Source of the DNA: Pseudomonadota bacterium
GTDB taxonomy: Bacteria > Desulfobacterota > Desulfobulbia > Desulfobulbales > SURF-16
Direction: 5' to 3'
Length of the DNA stretch: 64,000 nt
NCBI GenBank assembly: GCA_018897105.1
Contig: JAHILF010000031.1
Span: 62,001 to 126,000 of the forward strand
Below, one piece after another: positions 42,783 to 52,121 of the stretch (position 1 is its first letter; the number at the start of each line of letters is the position of its first letter). Below the pieces are notes generated by a model. It was not told where the DNA came from. It did no database searches and worked only from the letters and a program-made list of their open reading frames with translations. The position numbers were made by a program, and so were the translations under genes.

Positions 42783-44249
42783 ATGAAGAAAACAAGAAAA
42801 GTAATTTCAGCAGCAGTTGCTTTAGGCGCACTGGCAACTTTCAGTGTTGCCGAGGCCGGCATGATCACCGAGTGGGATCAGAGTAATGTTGTGCCCCGCA
42901 CCCCCACCAACATCACCAATCCTGGTTTTGTCTTTGACCAATACAATTACATTGAACCGGGCTACCTGACTGATCCCAACACCGGCGCGGTTTCCACAGA
43001 TGGATTCATGCCGAGCGGCTGGGCCAAATACAGTGTTGGCTCCGGAGCCATTCTCAATGCCGCCGGCACCGTTGTCGGCGCCATGACCTGGAAAGAGAGA
43101 GACACCCAGGGCCCGGGCTTAAGCATCGTCAATGGCGATGACCAAACCGGTGACAACTGCATCATGTCCGCCGGCTGGAATCCTGATTCAACCGTTGTTC
43201 TGGACGCCAACGGCATCGACATCACCGAGATGAGCGACTGGTGGGGCATTGACAAGAAACAGTGCTCCGATCCCTTCCAGTCAAGCAAGCGCTTCAAATC
43301 AGTCAGCTATATGCTTGATACTCCCGTCGATCTGACCTTCAACGTAGCAAACAACGGCCAGACGGAAGAGTACAGACTGCTGATGAAATACGGTAACCAG
43401 ACAGGCGCCAGGGTCACCGGTTTCACCATGCAGCTCGGATTCCTTGATGCAGGCGGCAACTTCACCGAAGCCGGTCCTTCCAGCGGCCTGTCTTTTTGTT
43501 CACGCAACGGCGGCAACTATGACTACACCGTGCCGGTCACCAGCGACATCATGAAACAGGGTGAGCTTGATGCCCTGCAGGCCCACGGCCTCTTCGGCGC
43601 CCCTGACCAGCACCATACCTCTTACGGTTATTTCAACCCGTACGTACGCGCCACCTTCCTGATGACCGCCAACCAGACCCATATCGTGGCCTCTGATATG
43701 TCAGCCGTGCATACTGACCTATTCGGCGAGTGGCTGCCCTCCAGCAACCTCAAAGGCGGCCTCTATTTTGACGCTGATAATATCATCTACACCGACAACA
43801 TCCTCATGGCCAGCTGCCCCGGCAATTTCAGCGAGGAAGCAGGCACCACCGGCGTTGCCAATGCCGACTGTGACGAGGCCTGCGCCGCCAACCTCGGCTG
43901 TGACGCTCCCTGGGTAACCTACCGCGAATCCGTCAATATTACCTTAAATGCCGACGGCACCTGGAATATCCCCGCAGTAGTGGGTACCGATATCCGCCAG
44001 CCCATCGAGCTGACCGCTGCAGAGCTTGACGCCATTAAAGCCAATCCGGCCTGGTCTGCTGCTGACATCGATGACTTGGCCAACGTCAACATCAATGCAT
44101 TCCTGAACGTAAGCGATCTGCCCCAGGGCAATTTCACCCTGCGCGTCACCCCGACCTTTGATGCAACCACGGCAACCACCGAACCGGGCACCGCTGGTCC
44201 CGCGGACTTTGATATTACCATCAATGCTCCGAACACGGTTACTCCTTAA
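42783..44249 (+). CDS. Secreted choice-anchor-F-like protein
   Basis: A 488-aa exported protein with signal peptide 1-26 (SVAEAG). The mature start MITEWDQSNVVPR and the long beta-rich body resemble the choice-anchor F family of secreted proteins (family recall, not searched). Cys residues are paired (CIMSAG, CSDPF, CPGNF, CDEACAANLGCD), suggesting disulfides. No C-terminal anchor is seen. CGGAGGATTGCTAA is a strong SD. Its promoter region combines a sigma-54-like element and a large palindrome. It is followed by a small secreted acidic protein; a role at the cell surface is likely but undefined. Confidence 0.75.
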   Translation: MKKTRKVISAAVALGALATFSVAEAGMITEWDQSNVVPRTPTNITNPGFVFDQYNYIEPGYLTDPNTGAVSTDGFMPSGWAKYSVGSGAILNAAGTVVGAMTWKERDTQGPGLSIVNGDDQTGDNCIMSAGWNPDSTVVLDANGIDITEMSDWWGIDKKQCSDPFQSSKRFKSVSYMLDTPVDLTFNVANNGQTEEYRLLMKYGNQTGARVTGFTMQLGFLDAGGNFTEAGPSSGLSFCSRNGGNYDYTVPVTSDIMKQGELDALQAHGLFGAPDQHHTSYGYFNPYVRATFLMTANQTHIVASDMSAVHTDLFGEWLPSSNLKGGLYFDADNIIYTDNILMASCPGNFSEEAGTTGVANADCDEACAANLGCDAPWVTYRESVNITLNADGTWNIPAVVGTDIRQPIELTAAELDAIKANPAWSAADIDDLANVNINAFLNVSDLPQGNFTLRVTPTFDATTATTEPGTAGPADFDITINAPNTVTP

Positions 44250-44322
44250 GTTTGCAAAGGGTTAACAAACGTATTTACTGAGTAGGAAAAGTGAAAATTT
44301 TATCGATATATGAGGATATAAT

Positions 44323-44721
44323 ATGAAATTTGCAAAAATAATTACGTTGGCGATTCTTCTCGCTTTCTTCACCACAGGCATGGCGCTGGCCGCAGGATCC
44401 GTAAAAATGAACTCCACCTCTACGGTTTCCGCCTCAGTCAAAAATAACACCAGCAGCAGCGTCTACGCAGCGGTAAAAATGATGGCCTTCGATGCCGTCG
44501 GCACCGCGGTTGGCCATCTCTGCCGGGAAGTCTATCTGCGCAGCAACCAGACAACCCCGGTCAGCTTCTCCTGGCAGGCCCCGAACTATGAAACCGGCCT
44601 CTACTGGACAGCCAAGGTTGACACAACTGGAGACTGCGGTACCCACGACACCAACGACAGTGACAGTGACGACGACAGTGACGGTGAATCGCTGCATTTT
44701 GATTCTGATGAGCACCATTAA
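44323..44721 (+). CDS. Small secreted protein with Asp/Ser-rich acidic tail
   Basis: A 132-aa exported protein: signal peptide 1-24 (MALAAG), a beta-sandwich-like core with a single Cys pair (CREVY, DCGTH), and an acidic tail NDSDSDDDSDGESLHF ending in EHH. The tail resembles Ca2+- or metal-binding Asp/Ser repeats. GAGGATATA gives a good SD. It lies between the choice-anchor-F-like gene and a membrane-TPR gene. Not recognised as a named family. Confidence 0.7.
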   Translation: MKFAKIITLAILLAFFTTGMALAAGSVKMNSTSTVSASVKNNTSSSVYAAVKMMAFDAVGTAVGHLCREVYLRSNQTTPVSFSWQAPNYETGLYWTAKVDTTGDCGTHDTNDSDSDDDSDGESLHFDSDEHH

Positions 44722-44829
44722 GAGTATTCCCGCAGTTTAAAACTTCTTCTTTCCCCGCCCCCCACCAGGTTTTATTTCCCTTTTCTGGCGGGGGGCACCT
44801 CTTTCCTCAAGGTAGCGGAGAAAAGCGCA

Positions 44830-46146
44830 ATGAACAGGAAAATCGACACAATCACTGCCTACAGTCTCTTTTTTTTCATCATGGCCCTTTTCGCTGTTGT
44901 CGTATCCCGCTTCCCTGTGGCATTCATCTGGGCCACCTATGAGGATCTGCTCGGCGAATGGAGCCAGTTTTATTTCTTTGCCATCGCCTTATTTTTTTCA
45001 GTTCGCCTGGCTCTGGCAAAAAGCCGTTTCTGGCTTTTTTTCGCCGCCCTGGCCCTGGCCTGTTTCTATGTTACCGGGGAAGAGATCTCCTGGGGACAAC
45101 GGCTATTCAACATCGCCACCCCTGACTTTTTCGGTTCGCACAATCTGCAACAGGAAACAAATCTGCATAATTTCTTCACAGGCCCATACAACACCCTGTT
45201 GAAGCGCATCATTGAAATGCTGCTTGCCAGTTCCTTCATTATCTACGGGGTCATCTACCCTCTTGAACTGAAAGTCAGTTGGAAACCCGCGGTGTGGATC
45301 AACATAAAAGGTCTTCCGGCGCCGCCCGCGTATCTCTGGCCGTTTTTTGTCGGGGCTGCCCTGTTTGAGCTGCGGATATTTCAATTCAACGAAGCGGAGA
45401 TCGCTGAAATCCTACTTTCCCTGGCCTTGGCCATCTTTAGCAACCACTACTGGCTCAAACATAAACACCAGGGGAAAAGCGCTTACCATTTATCCACGCG
45501 TCATGCCGTGGCAATGATTTTGATTTTGGTTGTCGGCACCGGACTTGCGGCAACAACCACCTCAATCAGCTACACTGTGCCGCGCCTGAAAACCGAGATG
45601 GATTCCCGGATTGACAACGGTATGGTAAAATTTACTGAACGCTATGGACGCTACGGCAGCTGGCGGAATGCAGCGGTACTCTATCAGCTTCTCCTGGAAA
45701 AGGATCAGAAAAACACCGCAACCCTGCGCGACCTTGCCGCCTGTTATCAGAAGATGGGGCAGGAAGGGCAGTTTAAAGAGATCAACACCAGGGCGATGGT
45801 GATTGATATGACAAAATACGGACGATTTCCGGGCAACGTCGCAACCAATCTTTCCCTGCATAAGACTTTCCTGCAGGCAGGCAACAGGGAGCGGGCAGAG
45901 TTCCATTTGCAGAAGTCCCTGCAGGCAAGCCGGGTCAATGTCAGACTTGAGCCCAACAATGCCTCGGCCGCCTACTGGCTGGGCAAATCCTATCTGGCAG
46001 CCGGAGACACCGATGCCGCCCTGCGTCAGCTTAAAAAAGCGGTTCAGCTCAAACCGCAATCAACTTCCTACAAAAAAACGCTGTACAGACTCACCCTGGG
46101 ACAGCAATACTCGGACGATATTGATGGCCAGGAAACCGGCGGTTGA
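44830..46146 (+). CDS. Polytopic membrane protein with C-terminal TPR repeats
   Basis: A 438-aa protein. Residues 1-250 hold about six membrane helices and the motif GEEISWGQRLF with ETNLHNFF, conserved in an uncharacterised membrane family (recall). The C-terminal part (about 270-430) has tetratricopeptide-like helices, for example YQLLLEKDQKNTATLRDLAA and AYWLGKSYLAAGDTDAALRQ. The TPRs may face the periplasm and bind partner proteins. GCGGAGAAAAGCGCA precedes the ATG. It is probably co-transcribed with the two secreted proteins upstream; function unknown. Confidence 0.75.
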   Translation: MNRKIDTITAYSLFFFIMALFAVVVSRFPVAFIWATYEDLLGEWSQFYFFAIALFFSVRLALAKSRFWLFFAALALACFYVTGEEISWGQRLFNIATPDFFGSHNLQQETNLHNFFTGPYNTLLKRIIEMLLASSFIIYGVIYPLELKVSWKPAVWINIKGLPAPPAYLWPFFVGAALFELRIFQFNEAEIAEILLSLALAIFSNHYWLKHKHQGKSAYHLSTRHAVAMILILVVGTGLAATTTSISYTVPRLKTEMDSRIDNGMVKFTERYGRYGSWRNAAVLYQLLLEKDQKNTATLRDLAACYQKMGQEGQFKEINTRAMVIDMTKYGRFPGNVATNLSLHKTFLQAGNRERAEFHLQKSLQASRVNVRLEPNNASAAYWLGKSYLAAGDTDAALRQLKKAVQLKPQSTSYKKTLYRLTLGQQYSDDIDGQETGG

Positions 46147-46211
46147 TATACTGCTTTTTTTGAGAAATACCAGCTCATTTCGCAACAGAAACAGCAAAGG
46201 GCAATCACCTG

Positions 46212-48041
46212 CTATTTTCCCAGCAGTCCCTTGAGCAGACTCTTGCCGGTCTCTTCCAGGCTTGGCTGGGGAGCATTCTGTTGATCCCCCTCTACCCCTG
46301 CCGTGCCTTGCTCCGAGGAACGGTCAATCTCGCCAAGGGCTTTGTTCAGCAAGGTTTTCCCCACCTGTTTCTGCACCGACGTGGTGTCCAGGACCGGCTG
46401 GGGGTGGTCAAGGGTGCCGGCGACTTTCAGCTGGATGATGGTTTTCCCTTGTTCATTGGAGAGATACCTGGCGATGGAGGCCTTCTGCTGCAACCTTTGG
46501 CTCAACTCCGGAGACAGCTGCAAGGTCAGCGGCAGATCGAGTGTGTTGTCAAGGCCGATCCGACCCGCTGCCTCCATGTTCAGATCCCTGCCCTCCATGC
46601 TGCTCGTCAGGTTGAGATTTCCCTCGCTGACCCTGACATTGCCGCTGAGACTTGCAAAGACAAAATCCTGCAGCTCAGGCAAGCCCAGCAGATCGGCAAT
46701 GGAACGGGCAACGCCTGAATTGAGGATTTTCCCGTCCAACAGGGAGAAGTTGCCATCAGCGCTTAACCGATCACGCAGTACAGACCAGTCCATACCAGCC
46801 CCTGAATAGCTGACATCCGTTGACAGAGCGCCTGAAATTTTCTCGGAAATCTGCGGGGAAAGGGCGTCCTGTAGCAGGGCAAGCTGCACTGCCTTGAGAG
46901 CCAGTGTGCCCTCATAGGTCAGTCCTGGTTCATTCAAGTCCACGGTGAGATTGGTGGCCATACTCCCTTCAGCGGTATCGGCTGTAAATTCTTGCACAGT
47001 TAGAATATTCTTCTCCAGCCGATAAACCAGATGCAGGTTGCTCATCTCAAGGCCCTGATAGGTGGCCTTTTCCACCTCAATGCGGCCATGGGCGGTCAAG
47101 CCCGGCGGCAGTTTCGCTGCCAACGCTGCCTGGGGCACCTTTTTGCGGCCAGGGGCAGAAGCCGGTGACTTGCCCGCTCCCTGTTTGCCCGCACTATCCT
47201 GGACGTTAAGCGCACCTGCCATGGCAAGCAGTTTATCGATATTGAGCTGTTTGCTGACGGCATTGAGTTCAACGCTCGGGGTTTTCAGATAATTGTCGAT
47301 CTTGCTGTCGATGTTGATCTTTTCATCCTGCACGGCCACTTCAACATGGACGGAAAGTTGCTGCTCGCTGAATTCCATGGTGCCGTTGATGCGCGGCTCA
47401 AGCCCCTGGTAGACTGCTGTCAGCTCAAACTTGTCATCCCCTTTAAAACGCAGGGAGTCCAGGCCATGGGCCAGGTCAAGGCCGACATTGACATCGGCCA
47501 GGGCATCGACGGAGGGCATCTCGCCCTTGGCGTCGGAAAAGAGCAGATGCGCCCTGTGCACGGAAATCTTATCCACGGTCAGAGCCAGGGGGAGTGCCTC
47601 GACCGGGGCAGATGATGTTGCTTGAGTGCCGGCCGCACTGCCCTGTTTTGCCAGCACGGCCAGACTGCTGAAATTAAAATGACTCTTGTCATCCCGGAAT
47701 ATGCGCACTGCAGGCTGTTCCAGTCTGATTTCACTGACCACGATTTTTTTCTGCAGAAGGGGCATGAGATCGTAACGCAGAATAAATTTTCCGACTGAGG
47801 CAAAATCCTGTTTGCCGTCAGGCTCCTTGACGGTAAAACCGTCCACGGTAATACCCTGAAACAGGCTGACATTGATGCGGCCGAGAGTGATATCCCGGCC
47901 AAGGGCCTTTTGCACAGGGGGGACAAGCATGGCTTCCAGCCTGTCTCCGGTCAGATAAAAATGCACAAAGGCGGAAAGCCCGGCAATGACGAGAAGAACA
48001 ACAACGACGATGCCGGCAAGAACCCTGATAGCTGTTTTCAT
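46212..48041 (-). CDS. AsmA family protein
   Basis: A 609-aa protein with one N-terminal membrane helix (about 5-30) and a long periplasmic beta-rich domain. It begins with the AsmA pattern ALGRDITLGRINVSLFQGIT and ends in repeated strands of the AsmA C-terminal type (LNLTSSMEGRDLNMEAAGRI, DLPLTLQLSPELS). AsmA-like proteins are thought to move phospholipids toward the outer membrane. Strong SD GGAGTTTTATC. It shares its strand with hrpA downstream of that gene's end (92 bp gap), but no functional link is implied. Confidence 0.88.
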   Translation of the reverse strand: MKTAIRVLAGIVVVVLLVIAGLSAFVHFYLTGDRLEAMLVPPVQKALGRDITLGRINVSLFQGITVDGFTVKEPDGKQDFASVGKFILRYDLMPLLQKKIVVSEIRLEQPAVRIFRDDKSHFNFSSLAVLAKQGSAAGTQATSSAPVEALPLALTVDKISVHRAHLLFSDAKGEMPSVDALADVNVGLDLAHGLDSLRFKGDDKFELTAVYQGLEPRINGTMEFSEQQLSVHVEVAVQDEKINIDSKIDNYLKTPSVELNAVSKQLNIDKLLAMAGALNVQDSAGKQGAGKSPASAPGRKKVPQAALAAKLPPGLTAHGRIEVEKATYQGLEMSNLHLVYRLEKNILTVQEFTADTAEGSMATNLTVDLNEPGLTYEGTLALKAVQLALLQDALSPQISEKISGALSTDVSYSGAGMDWSVLRDRLSADGNFSLLDGKILNSGVARSIADLLGLPELQDFVFASLSGNVRVSEGNLNLTSSMEGRDLNMEAAGRIGLDNTLDLPLTLQLSPELSQRLQQKASIARYLSNEQGKTIIQLKVAGTLDHPQPVLDTTSVQKQVGKTLLNKALGEIDRSSEQGTAGVEGDQQNAPQPSLEETGKSLLKGLLGK

Positions 48042-48133
48042 GATAAAACTCCTCTACGGATTTTTGCAGGAACTTGAGAGCTAATACATCAACAATCGGT
48101 AAGGCAATTCACCCTTTCATTATCAACACACAT

Positions 48134-51100
48134 TCAAAAATTATCAAAGGCTTTTCTGGTTTCCGACCACATCTTGTCCAGCCGCTTGGCCGAGATGGGA
48201 AATGAAGTTTTCAGCTCCTGGGCAAAGAGCGAAACCTTGAATTCCTCTATCATCAGGGCATATTCCCGGACCATTTGCAATTGCTCGGAGGAGAGGCCTT
48301 CCTGCTTGCGAAAATGTTTAAGTCTCTCCTGGTGCACCGCAAGCTGGGCAGCCTTTTCCGCATCCTTGGCCGGGTTCAGCATTTTTCGCTCCAGGCGGAT
48401 GCGAAGGGCCTTCAGGTAGCGAGGGAAACGGCTCAGATCGCTCAGGTCAATTGTCTGCAGGAAACGGGGGGGCAGCAACTCCGTCACCTCCTGTCTCAAA
48501 AGGGTGCAGTCAGCCAGAGTGACACCGAGCTTGCTCTTCTTGCGGCAAGTTTGCTCCATGCCGGCAATGAAATCAAGCACGGCTCTTCTCTCCCGTAAAA
48601 CATCGACAACCTGATCCATGATCTGCATGGCCGGTCCATGAAGTCCCTGGTGTGTGACGTTTTGCACGATCTGGTCAAATTCCTGCTGGTCAGGGATCAG
48701 ACCGGTCCGGCACTTAAATATTTCATCCAGCACCAGGCGAAACAGATCCTCATGAAATTCTTCATGGGAAGCGATGCCCTGATAAAGCGGCCAGCTGGCC
48801 CGGGGCAGGACAAGGTCCTTGGGCAGGGCCTTGCACTGTCTGGCAAACTGGAGACAGTAGAGGGCGCGCAAACCAGCCACTGTCTGCTGCCGCTGCTCCT
48901 CGGGGTCGGCAAACAGCCGCAGGGACACACTGCTGTCATCTTCTGCCACCAGTCCGGGATAGGCGAAACCGGCCAGCTGGCCCTCTTTGTCCTTGATGGT
49001 GATGCGCTGCGGCACCCCGGCAAAATCCCAGCCCTGCACCAGGGGCTTTTCCCAGCGACTGCGCAAGGCCTCAAGCCGGGGACTGCTGCCGCCTGCCTGG
49101 ACCGGATTTTTCATTATGGCGGCAAAGTCGCGGCTGCCGGCCACAGGTTTCCCTGTACCGTCAACGAGCTGACAACGCATCTTCAGATGCTCCGGCAGCG
49201 CGTCCCTGGGCCAGGCGCCCCGGTCAATCTGCAGCCGGAACCTCCGGGAGATCAAATCTTCAAGCTGCTGATAGAGCGACCCCTCATAAGGTCTGAGCTG
49301 TGGCAGCAGTTCGGCGGCGGTGCGCGGAATGGGAATAAGCTGCCGACGGATGAACTTGGGTAGTCCTTTCAGCAGAAAGATAATTTTTTCAAGCAGCAGC
49401 CCGGGCACCAGCCACTCAAATTTTTCGGCCTGCACATAGCCGGTCAGATCAGCTGGAATATTGACCGTCACCCCGTCCTGCTCCTCCCCCGGGGTAAATG
49501 AGTAACTGAGCGGCAGGGTCAGCTCGCCGCAATGGATCTTCTGCGGATAATCGGCCAGTTCATCCCGCTCTGGCAGCTGCCTGAGGATATCCTCCCGCTG
49601 CATGCACAGGAAATCATCCCCTTTCATTTTTTTCACCAGACGGATGAGACCTGCCCGGTCAAAAACATCGGCAGGCAGCCGCTTGTCATAAAACTCATAG
49701 AGCAGGAAATCATCCACCAGGATATCCCGACGGCGCAGGCGATCTTCCAGATCTGCCAGGCTGGCAATCAGCTGCCGGTTCTTTTCCAGAAAGTCAAAAT
49801 GACCGCCGCACTCCCTTTCAACCAAAGCGGACTGGATAAAAATCTGTCTGGCCTCCTCCGGTTTGATCGGCCCGAAATTGACGCGCCGGTTCGCCTCGAT
49901 GACCAGCCCGAAAAGGGTGATCTTGGCCAGGGCCGTGACCTGCCCGGATTTCTTCTCCCAGTGAGGCGCGGAATAGCTGTAGCGGCACAGCTCCCCGGCC
50001 AGGGGCTCCAGCCACTCAGACCTGATGCCCGCCACGGTACGGGCATAGAGTCGTGATGTCTCCACCAGTTCCGCAGCCATGATCCACTGTCCGGCCCGAT
50101 TGAACTGGGCGGAACCAGGAAAAATCATGAACTCCTTGCCCTGGCCACCCTGGTAAATATTCTTTTCCTTTTTCAGACCGATATTGCGAAGACTACCGGA
50201 GAGAATCGCCTGGTGGATCTGATCATAGCCCCTGTCGTACCTCTTTTCCCTGTCCGCCACCAGCTCGTCCAGGCAGGATGATTTGCGGAAAAGATGATGC
50301 TCCTTGCTGTTACCCGCCGTGGCGAGCTGGGACCAGATCTGTTCATGGATGTCCCGCCATTCCCGCATGCGCTGATAGGCCAGAAAAGTATTCTTGCAAA
50401 ACTTGCCGATGGCGGATCTGCTCCTCTTTGCCCGAACCAGATCATCATAGAGGTCCCACAGCTGGAGATAGGAGAGAAAATCAGAGCGTTCGGAGCGGAA
50501 GCGCTCATGGGCCGCATCGGCCTGCTGGGCGTTTTCCGTCGGCCTGATGCGGGGATCCTGAATGCTTAAGGCGGCGGCGATGATCACCACCTCGCGCAGG
50601 CAGCCGTTTTCCCGGGAGCTGATAATCATACGGCTGATCCGAGGATCAAGGGGCAGGCCGGCCATGAGCTTCCCCCGTTCGGTCAGCCTGCGGCTCTTGT
50701 CGATGGCACCGAGTTCGGTCAGCATCTGATAACCGTCATGAATAGCCCTGGGGGCCGGCGGATCGATAAAGGGAAATTTTTTCGGGCTGCCGAGCCTGAG
50801 CGCAACCATGCGCAGGATGACCTCGGCCAGGTTGGCGCGCACAATTTCCGGCAGGGTGAACTCCGGCCGCCCCAGATACTCTTCTTCGCTGTAGAGTCTG
50901 ACGCAGATGCCCGGCGCCACCCGGCCGCAGCGGCCGGCCCGTTGATCGCAGCTCGCCCGCGATATGGAACTGACCGGCAGCTTGGTGGTTTGCGCCCTGA
51001 CATTGTAGGTCGAGATACGCGCCAGCCCGGTATCAACCACATAACGGATGCCGGGCACGGTGACCGATGTCTCCGCCACATTGGTGCAGACCACGATCTT

Positions 51101-51970
51101 GCGGACAGAACTTTTTCTGAAGATGCGGTTCTGGTCAAGCCCGGACAATCTGCCAAAAAGCGGCAGCATCTCGGGTTCGCTCTCCTTGATGCCCAACCGG
51201 GGCCCGTCATTTCTGAACCGTTTTCCCAGCAGTTCAATCGTGTCGCGGATGTCCCGTTCCGTGGGCATGAAGACCAGCATATCCCCGCCCGGCCCGGAAC
51301 GGCACAGGTCCATCACTGCTTGAGCGGCCTGTTCCACATAGCCCAGGTCCTGTATGGCGGACTCGTCCAGCCCATCCTCATCCGCTACGGCATAGCGGAT
51401 CTCAACCGGATAGGTCCGGCCGCTCACCTTGATGACCGGCGCCCCGGCAAAGGCCCTGGAAAATTTCTCCGTATCGATGGTGGCCGAAGTGATGATAATT
51501 TTCAAATCCGCTCTTTTTTTCAGGATTTTCTTAAGAATCCCTAACAGAAAATCAATATTAAGGCTTCGTTCATGGGCTTCGTCGATTATAATGGTATCAT
51601 AGGCCCGCAGGTCAGGATCGTTCTGGGTCTCGGCCAGCAGGATGCCGTCGGTCATGAACTTGATGCGGGTAGCCGGTATTGTCTGATTGCTGAAACGTAT
51701 CTTGTAGCCGACCAGATAGCTGAGTGGGCCGAGTTCCTCGCGGACTCTGGCGGCGACCGAAGTCGCGGCAAGCCGGCGGGGCTGGGTGCAGCCGATCAGT
51801 TTTTTCACGCCCCGTCCCGCTTCCAGGCACATTTTGGGGATCTGGGTGCTTTTGCCGGAACCGGTGTCACCGGCAATCACTACCACCTGGTGGTGGCGTA
51901 TTGTCTCGATGATACGCTCTTTTTCAGCAGTTATGGGCAGAACTTCCGGATAAGTTATGGAATTTCTCAT
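48134..51970 (-). CDS. hrpA: ATP-dependent RNA helicase HrpA
   Basis: A 1278-aa DEAH-box helicase. Walker A GDTGSGKST (about 35-43), DEAH in IIDEAHERS, SAT motif in ITSATIDTEKF, and the QRAGRCGR motif near residue 340. Helicase-associated and OB-fold regions follow, then the long C-terminal DUF3418-type domain. Length matches HrpA of proteobacteria. It acts in the cytoplasm on ribosomes or mRNA, and in E. coli is linked to rescue of stalled ribosomes. It is divergent from an actin-fold ATPase gene. Confidence 0.96.
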   Translation of the reverse strand: MRNSITYPEVLPITAEKERIIETIRHHQVVVIAGDTGSGKSTQIPKMCLEAGRGVKKLIGCTQPRRLAATSVAARVREELGPLSYLVGYKIRFSNQTIPATRIKFMTDGILLAETQNDPDLRAYDTIIIDEAHERSLNIDFLLGILKKILKKRADLKIIITSATIDTEKFSRAFAGAPVIKVSGRTYPVEIRYAVADEDGLDESAIQDLGYVEQAAQAVMDLCRSGPGGDMLVFMPTERDIRDTIELLGKRFRNDGPRLGIKESEPEMLPLFGRLSGLDQNRIFRKSSVRKIVVCTNVAETSVTVPGIRYVVDTGLARISTYNVRAQTTKLPVSSISRASCDQRAGRCGRVAPGICVRLYSEEEYLGRPEFTLPEIVRANLAEVILRMVALRLGSPKKFPFIDPPAPRAIHDGYQMLTELGAIDKSRRLTERGKLMAGLPLDPRISRMIISSRENGCLREVVIIAAALSIQDPRIRPTENAQQADAAHERFRSERSDFLSYLQLWDLYDDLVRAKRSRSAIGKFCKNTFLAYQRMREWRDIHEQIWSQLATAGNSKEHHLFRKSSCLDELVADREKRYDRGYDQIHQAILSGSLRNIGLKKEKNIYQGGQGKEFMIFPGSAQFNRAGQWIMAAELVETSRLYARTVAGIRSEWLEPLAGELCRYSYSAPHWEKKSGQVTALAKITLFGLVIEANRRVNFGPIKPEEARQIFIQSALVERECGGHFDFLEKNRQLIASLADLEDRLRRRDILVDDFLLYEFYDKRLPADVFDRAGLIRLVKKMKGDDFLCMQREDILRQLPERDELADYPQKIHCGELTLPLSYSFTPGEEQDGVTVNIPADLTGYVQAEKFEWLVPGLLLEKIIFLLKGLPKFIRRQLIPIPRTAAELLPQLRPYEGSLYQQLEDLISRRFRLQIDRGAWPRDALPEHLKMRCQLVDGTGKPVAGSRDFAAIMKNPVQAGGSSPRLEALRSRWEKPLVQGWDFAGVPQRITIKDKEGQLAGFAYPGLVAEDDSSVSLRLFADPEEQRQQTVAGLRALYCLQFARQCKALPKDLVLPRASWPLYQGIASHEEFHEDLFRLVLDEIFKCRTGLIPDQQEFDQIVQNVTHQGLHGPAMQIMDQVVDVLRERRAVLDFIAGMEQTCRKKSKLGVTLADCTLLRQEVTELLPPRFLQTIDLSDLSRFPRYLKALRIRLERKMLNPAKDAEKAAQLAVHQERLKHFRKQEGLSSEQLQMVREYALMIEEFKVSLFAQELKTSFPISAKRLDKMWSETRKAFDNF

Positions 51971-52121
51971 GAATTAAGTGATAAATATTTGAAACAAAGT
52001 AAGAAATTTGTTTATAATCAAGGATTGATACTATATATAAAGGAATCTACCAGTCTAGCAGCAAAATTATACGAAATATTTTCGCTTCTACAAGGTATAT
52101 TGTGGTAGCAGGTAATCGCCA

